A stretch of 64,000 bases of DNA from Paenirhizobium daejeonense (GCF_014280875.1 NZ_JACLAL010000007.1:1-64000); one strand, 5' to 3'; shown: positions 8,155 to 16,661, counted from the first letter of the stretch. Made by a program: numbers and translations. The notes: a model not told the origin generated them from the sequence alone.

Positions 8155-8187
8155 GCGTTATACTGTTTTTGAAAAACAGTATAACGC
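8155..8187. promoter_or_regulatory. Perfect 33-base palindrome before nucleotidyltransferase gene
   Basis: GCGTTATACTGTTTTT (8155-8170), one central G, and AAAAACAGTATAACGC (8172-8187) form a perfect 16-bp inverted repeat. It ends 13 bases before ATG 8201, covering the place where the ribosome site and promoter would be. It could be an operator for a repressor, or an mRNA hairpin hiding the start. It resembles but does not match the enterobacterial LexA box (9 rather than 8 bases between CTGT and ACAG). Confidence 0.6.
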
Positions 8188-8200
8188 CGGAATCTAGCTT

Positions 8201-9295
8201 ATGAAATCCGTCGATCTCATGTACCAGACTATGCTCGCCGAGCTAGGTCAGCGCTCGCTCGACGCCGCTTGGACGGCTGATTTCCCTCCAGAGGGGCGAT
8301 TCACCCCCGCGAACATCAAGGGACGCAAGTATTGGTATTTCGACATCCCGGATGGACACGGTGGTACCAAACGTCGCTATGTTGGTCCTGCTGACGATCC
8401 GGATATAGCACAACGCGTATCTGATCATAAGCGGGACAAGGACGACCTACGCGCTCGCAGGCGGTTGGTAAATACCCTCACGCGCGAAGGTGGGATGATT
8501 TCCCCCGACGCCATGTCGGGCGACATTGTCGAAGCTCTTGCCGATGGGGGGCTCTTTCGACTCCGTGGCGTTCTCATCGGCACGGTGGCCTTTCAATGCT
8601 ATTCAGGGCTGCTGGGCGTGCGCCTTCCCATGGCTGCCATACTGACCGGCGATGCGGACATCGCTCAGGATTATGCCATCAGTCGAGAGGTTGAAGATAG
8701 TCTGCCTCCGATCGTGGAGTTGCTGCAGGACGTCGACGCCAGCTTCCGGCCCGTTCCACATAGATCGGGATCAGGGGCTTCGTCAGCGTTTCAGAATGCC
8801 GACGGCTACAGAGTTGAATTCCTGACATCGAACCGTGGCTCGAACGACTACGTCGATCAGCCGGCACAAATGCCTGCTCTTGGCGGTGCCAGCGCGGATC
8901 CACTACGCTTTCTCGACTTTCTCATCAGGGAACCGGTAAGGACAATCCTGCTCCACCGAAGCGGCATCCCGGTCGTCGTACCTGACCCGGCTCGGTATGC
9001 CGTCCATAAGCTCATAGTCGCCAGCCGTCGGCACACCGACGGGCAAGGGCCGGCGAAGCGCGAGAAGGACATTCGCCAGGCCGCGCTGCTTTTTGAGGCG
9101 CTGCAGCAGACAAGGCGATCCGCCGACTTGGCCCTCGTCTACAATGAAGCATGGGAGCGCGGCCCTGGGTGGCAAGACGCTATCCGAATTGGGGCGGGAA
9201 TGCTGCCGGCACCAGATGCGGACCGGTTCAAAACGGTCCTAATCGACGGCGCAAAGAAAAACCGCGAAGAAATTGAACTTCCGTTTGGCGAATAG
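8201..9295 (+). CDS. GSU2403-type nucleotidyltransferase-fold protein
   Basis: The 364-residue protein has an N-terminal part with KGRKYWYFDIPDGHGGTKRRYVG. A nucleotidyltransferase core follows: GVLIGTVAFQCY (about 123-134, in place of the usual glycine-serine loop) and LTGDADIAQD with the paired Asp151/Asp153 expected to bind metal. A C-terminal helical part carries PDPARYAVHKLIVASRR. This layout matches the NTP_transf_8 group. Substrate and role are unknown; related folds include RNA-modifying toxins, but that is only an analogy. It stands alone, just inside IS6 copy 1, behind a perfect palindrome. Confidence 0.75.
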   Translation: MKSVDLMYQTMLAELGQRSLDAAWTADFPPEGRFTPANIKGRKYWYFDIPDGHGGTKRRYVGPADDPDIAQRVSDHKRDKDDLRARRRLVNTLTREGGMISPDAMSGDIVEALADGGLFRLRGVLIGTVAFQCYSGLLGVRLPMAAILTGDADIAQDYAISREVEDSLPPIVELLQDVDASFRPVPHRSGSGASSAFQNADGYRVEFLTSNRGSNDYVDQPAQMPALGGASADPLRFLDFLIREPVRTILLHRSGIPVVVPDPARYAVHKLIVASRRHTDGQGPAKREKDIRQAALLFEALQQTRRSADLALVYNEAWERGPGWQDAIRIGAGMLPAPDADRFKTVLIDGAKKNREEIELPFGE

Positions 9296-9376
9296 ACCGT
9301 ACCTGGATTGAATGCCAAGCTGCTGATCTCGTTGGAGGTTGCTCAGACAAATAGGGTGCCGAGAGTCCGATTCTGC

Positions 9377-10279
9377 TCAAGATCGATCGGCAAGGCGGCT
9401 TCGTAGTCGGGGCGTGGCAAAATCGAGAAATGCCCTGACCTTCTTCGGGATGAGGCCACGGGATGGGTAGACAATGCTGACCGGCCAGGGGTCACGCTCG
9501 TCTTCATCGAGGACGGTCATCAGGGAGCCTTTGGCAACGAGATCGTGCACCTGATAGGAAAGCACGCGCGCCAGACCCAGTCCGGCCATGGCCGCATCTA
9601 TCGCCGCCTCAGCGGTATCGACTACGAAGCGGGAATGGATAGGCGCGTTCCGTTCCGTGCTGCCGTGCCGGAACGCCCAGGATCTGCTCGACATCAGGCT
9701 TTCGAAGCTGATGCAATCGTGATCCGCCAGATCCTCGAGGCTGCGGGGTACTCCGCGCGCCATCAGATAATCGGGGCTCGCACAGACCACCCGCCGGATC
9801 GTTCCGAGGTTTCTGAAGATCAGGCTGCTTTCGGCAAGCTTACCGATGCGTACCGCCAGATCGACATGCTCCTCGGCAATGTCCAACAGCCGATCGGACT
9901 GGATAAGGCGGACGTCGATCTCCGGAAAGACCTTCAGGAATTCCACAATCACAGGGAGAACATGCAGCCTTCCGAAAACGACCGGCGCGGTAATCGTCAG
10001 GCTGCCCTTAGGAGTGCGATATTCACCTGCCGCGGTTCGCTCGGCTTCCATGACGTCCTCCAGAATCCGCCGACAGGAGGCGACATATTCCTGTCCGGTT
10101 TCAGTCAGGATGAGGCCCCTTCCTGCGCGCTGAAAAAGGCGGGTGCCGAGATGCTCCTCCAGGCCGCCAATCCTGCGGCTAATGGTTGCAAGCGGAATGT
10201 CCAGCTTGCGCGAGGCTGCGGAAAGACTCCCTTCGTCCACCACGGACAAGAGCATCGACATGGCTTCGAGACGGTCTGA
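9377..10279 (-). CDS. LysR family transcriptional regulator
   Basis: The 300-residue protein starts MSDRLEAMSMLLSVVDEG. The winged HTH lies at residues 4-60 (GSLSAASRKLDIPLATISRRIGGLEEHLG) and the periplasmic-binding-like effector domain follows to about 295. It is divergent from the AhpD-like gene, with 106 bases between, so it probably controls that gene. It belongs to the compact LysR group whose members often act as repressors of stress or catabolic genes. The effector is unknown. Confidence 0.9.
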   Translation of the reverse strand, partial: SDRLEAMSMLLSVVDEGSLSAASRKLDIPLATISRRIGGLEEHLGTRLFQRAGRGLILTETGQEYVASCRRILEDVMEAERTAAGEYRTPKGSLTITAPVVFGRLHVLPVIVEFLKVFPEIDVRLIQSDRLLDIAEEHVDLAVRIGKLAESSLIFRNLGTIRRVVCASPDYLMARGVPRSLEDLADHDCISFESLMSSRSWAFRHGSTERNAPIHSRFVVDTAEAAIDAAMAGLGLARVLSYQVHDLVAKGSLMTVLDEDERDPWPVSIVYPSRGLIPKKVRAFLDFATPRLRSRLADRS

Positions 10280-10385
10280 CATGGTTTCCACAATTCGAGA
10301 GAATGGTTTCCGATTATGCCAGATAGTTGCTCATTCCGGCAGGATCTATTTTCCTCCCGTCAATCCGGCAATGAAAGGAAGTGTC

Positions 10386-10937
10386 ATGTCTCGGATACGA
10401 ATTCCCACCTCAGTCGAAGCTGCGCCTGCCGCCTCGCAACCGCTTCTCGAAGCTGTCAGGCAGCAGCTTGGCGCCACCCCCAACCTGTTTCTTCTGATGG
10501 CCACCAGCCCCGTTTCGCTGGAGGGGCATCTCGGTCTTTTCAGTGCGCTCGCAAAGGGAAAACTGTCGGTCCAGACGCGCAACCGGATTGCGCTTGCCGT
10601 CGCGGAGGTCAATGGTTGCGACTACTGCCTCTCCGCGCACACCTATCTTGGCCAGAGCCTTGCGAAGCTCAGCGATGCCGAGATGGAGGCAAACCGCGAC
10701 GGCCGTTCGCAGGACCCGAAAGCAAATGCGGCGGTTCACTTTGCCGCGATGGTGGCGCGCGAACGCGGCAATGTTTCCGGCAAGGACGTCGAAGCCGTCA
10801 GGGCTGCCGGATATGACGATGGAGAGATCGTCGAAATCATCCTGCACGTCGCCCTCAATAGCTGGACGAACTATCTCAACAAGGTTGCCGACACGGAGAT
10901 CGACTTTCCGCTCGTGAAGGCAAGGCAGGCGGCCTGA
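10386..10937 (+). CDS. AhpD-like carboxymuconolactone decarboxylase-family peroxidase
   Basis: The 183-residue all-helical protein has the AhpD/CMD active-site pattern: Glu74, then Cys78-x-x-Cys81 and His85 in VNGCDYCLSAH. Such proteins reduce hydroperoxides through the cysteine pair, usually as cytoplasmic homo-oligomers. N-terminal TPNLFLLMATSP and C-terminal ILHVALNSWTNYLNKV are typical of the peroxidase-related subgroup. AAAGGAAG precedes ATG 10386. It is divergent from the LysR gene and converges on a peroxiredoxin gene, so the locus looks like peroxide defence. Confidence 0.9.
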   Translation: MSRIRIPTSVEAAPAASQPLLEAVRQQLGATPNLFLLMATSPVSLEGHLGLFSALAKGKLSVQTRNRIALAVAEVNGCDYCLSAHTYLGQSLAKLSDAEMEANRDGRSQDPKANAAVHFAAMVARERGNVSGKDVEAVRAAGYDDGEIVEIILHVALNSWTNYLNKVADTEIDFPLVKARQAA

Positions 10938-10947
10938 GAAGCCGTAG

Positions 10948-10993
10948 TGCCGATGGTGGCTGCGCCGTTGAACGGTGGAGGCTGCCATCGGCA
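10948..10993. terminator. Nested inverted repeat between converging genes
   Basis: TGCCGATGG (10948-10956) and CCATCGGCA (10985-10993) pair perfectly around a smaller CCGTT/AACGG hairpin. The structure sits in the 73 bases between the AhpD-like and peroxiredoxin genes. It has no T-run, so termination is only inferred. Confidence 0.35.
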
Positions 10994-11010
10994 ATGTGCC
11001 GGATGCGGTC

Positions 11011-11661
11011 TCAGCCAGCGAGGTTGCCGAGGACCGGAAAGAGCACGGAAGGATCCGGGCGATGCGTGTAGTCAGGGTTCACTTCACTATAGCGAATGAT
11101 CCCGTCGGTACCGATGACATATCGCGCGGGCATCGGAAGCGTCCAGCTCTGATCGCCGTTGAAGCCGGGCAGGTCGACGCCGAATTGCTGGTAGAGAGCT
11201 TTCAGGTCTTGCGGCAGGGTCCAGCGTAGACCGAACAAAGAAGCGACCTCACCGCCTGTATCTGTCAGAATCGGGAAGCCGAGACCCAGATCCCGCCGGG
11301 TCTTGCGGCTGTTTGCGCCAGTCTGCGGAGAAACCGCCGCGAGGCTTGCCCCAAGGGCCTCAAGACGCGGTCGGGCTTCCTCCAATGCCTTCAGGTCGGC
11401 ATTGCAATAGGGACACCAGATGCCGCGATAGAAGGTCAGGACCAGCGGCCCCTTCTGCAACAGCCCCTCAAGCGTCACGTCCGCGCCGTCCGCATCCTTG
11501 AGTACGAAGTTTGGCGCACTGGCGCCCGCGCCAATGGCACGTTCGGCCAAGCCGGAAGCATGAAGCATGTCGGTTGCATTGCGCATGATTGTAAGAGCTT
11601 CGAGTGGGGCCTTGGCTTCGAAGTCTGTCTTGATGGCGTCCAGTCTATCTTGCAGCATCAT
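11011..11661 (-). CDS. Peroxiredoxin-like (AhpC/TSA family) protein
   Basis: The 216-residue thioredoxin-fold protein has the redox centre FYRGIWCPYCNADLKAL with Cys83 and Cys86, followed by SPQTGANS and LGLGFPILTDTGG. The ARYVIGTDGIIRYSEVNPDYTHRPDP ending is typical of the alkyl hydroperoxide reductase-like peroxiredoxin group, which carries a CxxC centre. It reduces peroxides in the cytoplasm using thiols. ATG 11661 (MMLQDRLDAIK) is chosen. It is divergent from the LysR gene at 11757 (95 bases), which is its likely regulator. Confidence 0.9.
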   Translation of the reverse strand: MMLQDRLDAIKTDFEAKAPLEALTIMRNATDMLHASGLAERAIGAGASAPNFVLKDADGADVTLEGLLQKGPLVLTFYRGIWCPYCNADLKALEEARPRLEALGASLAAVSPQTGANSRKTRRDLGLGFPILTDTGGEVASLFGLRWTLPQDLKALYQQFGVDLPGFNGDQSWTLPMPARYVIGTDGIIRYSEVNPDYTHRPDPSVLFPVLGNLAG

Positions 11662-11756
11662 GTCTGTTCTCTCATTTGGGGGGACGTGAGAAATGTCATC
11701 TATCCGCGCCTGGACGGCTAGCCCGTACATTGGGATTTGAGTTATCCATATCTGCT

Positions 11757-12647
11757 ATGAATATAACGACGCTTCGACTGTTCGTACGTGTCGCCCGCCG
11801 GGGCAGCTTCTCGGCGGCCGGACGGGATATGAAACTCCCCCAGTCGACTGTTTCGCGCCAGATCGCCGATCTTGAGGAGAGGCTTGGCACGACACTCTTC
11901 CTGCGGACCACACGCGCGGTCGCCTTGACGGATGCAGGGCAGAAATACCTCGAACGCCTAGAGCCGATCCTGGCCGCACTGGATGAGGCTGAGCATGAAG
12001 CACGTGGCGGCGGAGAGCTACGCGGTACGCTACGGATCGGCTTGTCATCCTCCATGGCCATTCGCGAGGTTACGCCGCGGCTTCCGCAGTTTCTCGAACA
12101 GCATCCCAATCTCAAGCTCGAACTCCTTTGCGATGACGACCATCAGGATCTCGTCGTCGAAGCGGTCGATATCGCGCTTCGTTTCGGCACGCTTCCCGAC
12201 TCGGCTATCGTCGCCAGGAAACTGGCGCGCTGGCCGATTGTGCTGGTCGCATCGCCAGCGTATCTCAATGCTGTTTCAAGGCCCGTCGAGCCACTCGACC
12301 TCATTTCGCTGCGGTTGATCACAGGGCCGCACAACCGGCAGGCGAGCTTCACATTCCGCAAGGGAACGCGGACCGTGACGGTCAAGCTTGAACCAGCCAT
12401 CGTCTCCAGCCAGAACGAAGTGGCGACAGCTTCGGCGCTTGCTGGGCTGGGTATCGTCTCCATGAGTCTCGGCGGTTGCCGGGCGGAGCTTGATGCCGGG
12501 CGGCTTGTTCACGTTCTGCCGAAATGGGAGCTCGGTGCAATCGATCTGCATGCGGTTTTTGCCGCGGGGCATGCTGCGAAGCCCGCGGCACGCGCATTCG
12601 CGACATTTCTGGCCGAATCCTTCAGGCGTGACTACGGGCGCATCTGA
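11757..12647 (+). CDS. LysR family transcriptional regulator
   Basis: The 296-residue protein has the N-terminal HTH (MNITTLRLFVRVARRGSFSA, then QSTVSRQIADLEERLG) and a full effector-binding domain (LRIGLSSSMAIREVTPRLPQF, then ALAGLGIVSM). It is transcribed away from the peroxiredoxin gene, the classic LysR-target arrangement. An upstream in-frame start at 11676 would add 27 residues without homology. The effector is not known. Confidence 0.9.
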   Translation: MNITTLRLFVRVARRGSFSAAGRDMKLPQSTVSRQIADLEERLGTTLFLRTTRAVALTDAGQKYLERLEPILAALDEAEHEARGGGELRGTLRIGLSSSMAIREVTPRLPQFLEQHPNLKLELLCDDDHQDLVVEAVDIALRFGTLPDSAIVARKLARWPIVLVASPAYLNAVSRPVEPLDLISLRLITGPHNRQASFTFRKGTRTVTVKLEPAIVSSQNEVATASALAGLGIVSMSLGGCRAELDAGRLVHVLPKWELGAIDLHAVFAAGHAAKPAARAFATFLAESFRRDYGRI

Positions 12648-12672
12648 AACCGGAAGGCAATGTACCGACGCT

Positions 12673-13248
12673 TTATTCCGTATCCGTCTTGCGTGCCCGG
12701 TGGCTCTTGACCTTGTGGCGGTTGCCGCAAACTTCCATGGAACACCACCGCCGCGCTCCGTTGCGTGAGCTGTCGTAGAAGACAAGGCTGCATGCCTCGC
12801 CGGAACAATGCCTCAACCTCGCCGGCTCGAAGCCAGCGGCGATGAAATTCGCGAAATCGACAGCGATCTCGCCGACCGCCGACAAAGGCTCGACGGGTAT
12901 CTGCTGGAAAGCGAGCCGGCTCTCATTCGCGGACAACTGGGGAAATGACGCAGCCCGACGCAAATGAGAGTTGATAACGCCGATCGCATCGGCCGGCGGC
13001 CGGTTTCCTTCGATCAGGGGATCGAACAGTCTGGCAAGTGCGCTACGCAATTCCCTCGCCTCCTTCGCCTCGAAAGGGGCGTCGGCCGCAGGCTCCAGCT
13101 CCGCCGTGGCCGCCCATTTCTGCCAGCCGTCAGGGGAGGAGACGAGGTCTCCCAGGGCGTCGGATCTTGTGTTGACGAGATCGATCCACAGCCTGCCGCC
13201 GAGAAACGGCATGCCTTCACGAAAATCGCCCGGGGGATGCTGGGTCAC
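12673..13248 (-). CDS. CGNR zinc-finger (ABATE-domain) regulator
   Basis: The protein has about 191 residues. An N-terminal ABATE-type region begins FLGGRLWIDLVNTRSDALGD. The C-terminal CGNR zinc finger has LRHCSGEACSLVFYDSSRNGARRWCSMEVCGNRHK, with four cysteines placed as expected. Such proteins are putative stress-response transcription regulators. The start is uncertain: GTG 13248 has GAGG nine bases upstream, while ATG 13212 starts closer to the domain. It lies downstream of the hydrolase gene on the same strand, with a GC-rich hairpin between, and may regulate it. Confidence 0.8.
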   Translation of the reverse strand: MTQHPPGDFREGMPFLGGRLWIDLVNTRSDALGDLVSSPDGWQKWAATAELEPAADAPFEAKEARELRSALARLFDPLIEGNRPPADAIGVINSHLRRAASFPQLSANESRLAFQQIPVEPLSAVGEIAVDFANFIAAGFEPARLRHCSGEACSLVFYDSSRNGARRWCSMEVCGNRHKVKSHRARKTDTE

Positions 13249-13345
13249 GATCTGAAGCCTCAGTCGCTCGATTTGACGGTTACTCGCAATGTAGTCGTTC
13301 CCGGATATGTTGAAAGGCCGGATAAGACCATTTTCGACAGTGAGG

Positions 13346-13372
13346 CGCGAGGCGGGACAGGCCCGCCTCGCG
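13346..13372 (-). terminator. GC-rich hairpin after hydrolase gene
   Basis: CGCGAGGCGGG (13346-13356) and CCCGCCTCGCG (13362-13372) form a perfect 11-bp stem with a 5-base loop, starting 8 bases after the hydrolase stop at 13380. No T-run follows on the reverse strand. It may terminate or attenuate transcription into the CGNR gene. Confidence 0.5.
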
Positions 13373-13379
13373 GAACGTG

Positions 13380-14327
13380 TCATTTGTCTGGGAGAGTATC
13401 CAGGAAACGCAGGGTTTCCGCAGCAATCTCGTCGCCATAGGTCTCGAGTGCGAAATGCCCGGCATCGTAATCGTGCACTGTGGCGTTCGGCAGGAGATTA
13501 CGGAAATATTCGACGCCCTTCAGCGTAAAGAAGGGATCGTTCCTTCCCCAGACGATCAGCGTCGGCGGTTGCTTCTGCTTCAGGAACTCGCCCCAGGCCG
13601 GATAGGCGGCAACGTTGTTCTGATAGTCGAAGAAGTAATCGAGCTGGATCGCGTCGTTGCCGGGACGGTCGAGCCCCGCCTGATCCATCGTCCACGCGTC
13701 GGGAGACAGGTTCTGCGGCCTTGTCGTGCCGTGTTCATACTGGAACCGGGTCGTATCGGCCGTCAGCAGCGCCCGGATCGGCTTCTCGGTTTCCGTATTG
13801 CGCTCTTTCCAGAAAGGGGCAAGCTGTTTGACTGCATCGGGGCTCCACCCTTCGACATTGGCAACGGCATTCTGGATGACGAGCCCCTGAAGACGTTCAG
13901 GATGCTTCACGGCAAGCCGGAAACCGACGGGGCCGCCATAGTCCTGCACGAACAGCGTGTATTGCCTGACGCCAATCGTCTGCGTGAATGCGTCGATGAG
14001 ATCTGCGATTGAAGCGAAGGTATAGGAGAAATCTGCGGGCGCCACGGTGTAGCCAAAGCCCGGATAATCCGGCGCGATGACATGATAGCGCTCCGAAAGC
14101 TGCGGGATGAGATTGCGGAACATGTGGGACGATGACGGAAAACCGTGCAGCAGAAGCACCGTTGGCGCATTGGACGGCCCGGCCTCGCGGTAGAAGAGCT
14201 CGACTCCGTTGATCTTCACCGTCCTGGATTGAACGGCCCGGCTTGCGGCCGCAGGTTCGGCAGCCGCAATCGCAGCTGCAACAGCCGCGGTCGCCAGAGT
14301 CGGCAGCCGGGATAGGGAATGGGACAT
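13380..14327 (-). CDS. Exported alpha/beta hydrolase (epoxide hydrolase/dehalogenase-like)
   Basis: The 315-residue protein has an alanine-rich N-terminal export segment of about 28 residues (MSHSLSRLPTLATAAVAAAIAA). The alpha/beta-hydrolase core has LLLHGFPSSSHMFR as oxyanion hole, nucleophile Asp in LFVQDYGGPVGFR, acid Asp in VWGRNDPFF and His in YDAGHFALE. An Asp rather than Ser nucleophile places it with haloalkane dehalogenases and epoxide hydrolases. Signal peptide and substrate are inferred. An AT-rich region with four GTAAC half-sites precedes it. Confidence 0.85.
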   Translation of the reverse strand: MSHSLSRLPTLATAAVAAAIAAAEPAAASRAVQSRTVKINGVELFYREAGPSNAPTVLLLHGFPSSSHMFRNLIPQLSERYHVIAPDYPGFGYTVAPADFSYTFASIADLIDAFTQTIGVRQYTLFVQDYGGPVGFRLAVKHPERLQGLVIQNAVANVEGWSPDAVKQLAPFWKERNTETEKPIRALLTADTTRFQYEHGTTRPQNLSPDAWTMDQAGLDRPGNDAIQLDYFFDYQNNVAAYPAWGEFLKQKQPPTLIVWGRNDPFFTLKGVEYFRNLLPNATVHDYDAGHFALETYGDEIAAETLRFLDTLPDK

Positions 14328-14337
14328 GGAAATCTCC

Positions 14338-14409
14338 GTAACCTTTGTTTTTGACAATTAATGGTTACATACATTTTGTAACTGTTAAAATATTATTTTA
14401 TAGGTTACA
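14338..14409. promoter_or_regulatory. Cluster of GTAAC half-sites upstream of hydrolase gene
   Basis: GTTACA (14364-14369) and TGTAAC (14377-14382) form a 6-6 dyad with a 7-base spacer. Extra half-sites GTAACC at 14338 and GGTTACA at 14403 flank it, in a strikingly AT-rich stretch. This looks like a multi-site operator and promoter for the reverse-strand hydrolase gene; the nearby CGNR protein is a candidate binder. Confidence 0.5.
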
Positions 14410-14667
14410 ATCACAAGGCCGTGAAATCGAGGGGTGGACATCAGGCGGCGTTCATGCCGGGCAGACCGGTGCGGAACAGTGCGGGCACGAGAATAAAACC
14501 CCGCAAACCGCATCGACCGGCGAGGAATGGCGATGAAACGCGGGCAAACGGTCGAGCGCGCCTGTCGAGGCCCGCAGCCGTTGCCGGACGAGCCGCAGGA
14601 TGCCAGCCTTCTGCCGGAGGCGGAGGTTATGCTCTCAGGGAATGTTCGGGAACGGAAAGCCGGCGGC
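14410..14667. other. Gap upstream of hydrolase promoter
   Basis: About 258 bases lie between the GTAAC cluster and the end of the first NrsF-like gene. Open frames on the plus strand here are arginine-rich and look like chance antisense frames. I recognise nothing. Confidence 0.35.
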
Positions 14668-15303
14668 TTACCAGCGCAACAGGGAGCGACCCGCCAGACC
14701 GCCGCACAGCGTCACAAAGGTGACGGCGATGGTGTACCAACTCGCTATGAACAGCGGACTGTCGTCCGGGCAGTGCCAGGCATAGATCGCCGCGCCGATC
14801 GCCCCGGCCGCAAGGCCCGCAGCGGCACCTGCCGTGACGGGATTTTCCGGCGCTCCGCCCTTCAGCGCCCGAAGGAATGCCGCAAGCGGCACGAGCGAAA
14901 GCAGCGGAATGTAGAAGACGCAAAACGTGGAATAGCGGCCGACGAGTGCCGTTTTCCATTCCCCGGCGGGCGTCACGAAAAGCTCCGCGACGACACCCGC
15001 TCCCAGAATCGCGAGAGGCAGGAACAAAAGGATGATTGATGGCCGCAACGCCACCCCGGGCTTGCCGATCCTGAAAACGAGATTGCAGGCTGTCGCGGCC
15101 AAAACGAGCGTCACTCCGATCTTGAAAATCACCCGCAACGTCTGCACGGCTTCGGCGATATCCGTCCTGATCCCGATGGTGACCAGCAGGAAGAGGCCGG
15201 ACAGCAGCACACCCGACACGAGAGCGATGGCAAGGCCGCGCGTCAGGCTGCGAGACACGGGAGCATCCTCGGCAAGAAGATTGATCAGGTCGTCGGTCTT
15301 CAT
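14668..15303 (-). CDS. NrsF/DUF1109-like membrane anti-sigma protein (second copy)
   Basis: The 211-residue inner-membrane protein has about six hydrophobic segments. It starts MKTDDLINLLAEDAPV, and conserved landmarks are GIRTDI, KIGVTLVLAATACNLVFRIGKPG, and a C-terminal CPDDSPLFIASWY-TLCGGLAGRSLLRW. These match the NrsF/DUF1109 family, which holds an ECF sigma factor at the membrane. It lies 52 bases after the first NrsF-like gene, is exactly as long, and shares its landmarks, so the two are tandem paralogues. They form one operon with the sigma gene at 15978. Confidence 0.85.
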   Translation of the reverse strand: MKTDDLINLLAEDAPVSRSLTRGLAIALVSGVLLSGLFLLVTIGIRTDIAEAVQTLRVIFKIGVTLVLAATACNLVFRIGKPGVALRPSIILLFLPLAILGAGVVAELFVTPAGEWKTALVGRYSTFCVFYIPLLSLVPLAAFLRALKGGAPENPVTAGAAAGLAAGAIGAAIYAWHCPDDSPLFIASWYTIAVTFVTLCGGLAGRSLLRW

Positions 15304-15355
15304 CTTCACTCCATGCCGGTCGGTCGAACTGACGCCGACCGGCTGCAATCATCGC

Positions 15356-15991
15356 TTACCATCGCAACATGAACCGGCCGGCAACGTAGCCGCACAATGC
15401 GACGAAGGCGATCGAAACAGGATACCACAAGAGAACGAATAGCGGGCTGTCGTCATCGCAGTTCGATGCGTAGAAGGTGGCGGCGATGCCGGCGGAGACA
15501 AGTCCCGCCACAAGTCCGGCCAGTCCCGGGTTCTGCGGCGCGCCGTGCCGCAATCCGTAAAGAAAGCAGGCAAGCGGCGCAGCCGACAGCAGGGGGATCA
15601 ACGTAAGGCAATTCAGCGCGTTGTGGCCGATGGCCCGCGGCAGCCATGTATCGGATGGCATCACCCACAATTCCGCAACGGCTGAAACCAGCGCCAGCGC
15701 AAGCGGCGAAAGGAGGAACACGGCTACCCCACCGAGCGGCACTCCGGGCTTGCCGATCCGGATAAGCACTGCGCAGGACGACAGCACCAGCGCCAGGGTT
15801 ATGGCAAATTTGAAGAGAAAACGGCCGCTTTGGATCGCCAGGCCGATATCGGTGCGAAAGCCGATCATCATGAAGAACAGGATTGCTGCCATCAGCACGG
15901 CCGCACAGCCCGCGTTGATCAGGATCTGGTTCAGCGGCACCACCGGGCCCGGGTCCCTTGCCAGAATCCCTATAAGTTCATTCGTCTCCAT
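15356..15991 (-). CDS. NrsF/DUF1109-like membrane anti-sigma protein (first copy)
   Basis: The 211-residue multi-pass protein starts METNELIGILARDPGPV. It shows GFRTDIGLAI, KFAITLALVLSSCAVLIRIGKPGVP, and the family ending NCDDDSPLFVLLWYPVSIAFVALCGYVAGRFMLRW. The cysteine in CDDDSPL is shared with the second copy and could be a redox sensor, as proposed for anti-sigma factors of this type. Its ATG overlaps the sigma gene's 3' end by 14 bases, indicating translational coupling and 1:1 production. It probably sequesters the ECF sigma until oxidative or metal stress. Confidence 0.85.
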   Translation of the reverse strand: METNELIGILARDPGPVVPLNQILINAGCAAVLMAAILFFMMIGFRTDIGLAIQSGRFLFKFAITLALVLSSCAVLIRIGKPGVPLGGVAVFLLSPLALALVSAVAELWVMPSDTWLPRAIGHNALNCLTLIPLLSAAPLACFLYGLRHGAPQNPGLAGLVAGLVSAGIAATFYASNCDDDSPLFVLLWYPVSIAFVALCGYVAGRFMLRW

Positions 15992-16544
15992 TGGCACCCC
16001 CTCGAAAATGCGCGGACAACGCCTTGAGAGCGCGGTGCAAGGAAACCCGAACCGCGACTTCGGTCATGTTCAGCCGCGTCGCGGTCTCGCGAACGCTCGC
16101 TCCTTCCACCGAAATCGAGCGGACGATCGTCTTTTGAGGATCGCGAAGCGTCTGCAGCATCCGTTCGACATCCAGCCGGTTCCCGATGTTGGCTCCGTCG
16201 TCAACGCCGAGGGTCGCGGCCACGTCTTCGATCGGAATGCTCACATGCCGGCCGCGACGGCGCAGGCCATCGATCAGCTTGTTGCGGACGATCACAGCAA
16301 GCCAGGGGCCGAGTGGACGGTCCGCGTCCCAGCTACCGCGTTTGAGATGGATGGTCAGCAAAACTTCCTGCAACACGTCCTCCGCCTCGCTTACCGGCAC
16401 ACCGAACTGGTCGCAACGCCTTCGCGCTATCGAGCGGATGTGCGGCGTGATCGTGACGAGCAGATCACGATAGGCGCGAGCGTCGCCGCCGATGGCGGCG
16501 CGCATCATGTTCGCCCATTCCATTTCCCGTTCCGAATTGGTCAT
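15978..16544 (-). CDS. ECF sigma factor (SigF/NrsF-associated type)
   Basis: The 188-residue protein starts MTNSEREMEWANMMRAA. Region 2 is visible in IRSIARRRCDQFGVPVSEAEDVLQEVLLTIHLKRGSWD and GPWLAVIVRNKLIDGLRRRGR. Region 4 is visible in RDPQKTIVRSISVEGASVRETATRLNMTEVAVRVSLHRALKAL. It directs RNA polymerase to a stress regulon, and its partner anti-sigma proteins follow in the same operon. ATG 16544 gives the normal family length. Confidence 0.9.
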   Translation of the reverse strand: MTNSEREMEWANMMRAAIGGDARAYRDLLVTITPHIRSIARRRCDQFGVPVSEAEDVLQEVLLTIHLKRGSWDADRPLGPWLAVIVRNKLIDGLRRRGRHVSIPIEDVAATLGVDDGANIGNRLDVERMLQTLRDPQKTIVRSISVEGASVRETATRLNMTEVAVRVSLHRALKALSAHFRGGANGDE

Positions 16545-16661
16545 CCTGCGGTTCCTTACGGATAGGGAGAGGCTTTTGTTACCGGCCTTCATCAATCTTG
16601 TGGCGAATGAGGCCTTCCACCTCGTTCACCGGATCGGCGCTACCGGCCGGATCGGGCCTTT

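Noticed and set aside
8163..8179. CTGT...ACAG inside the palindrome as a LexA box
   Set aside because: The spacer is 9 bases, not 8, and alphaproteobacterial LexA uses a different GTTC-N7-GTTC site.
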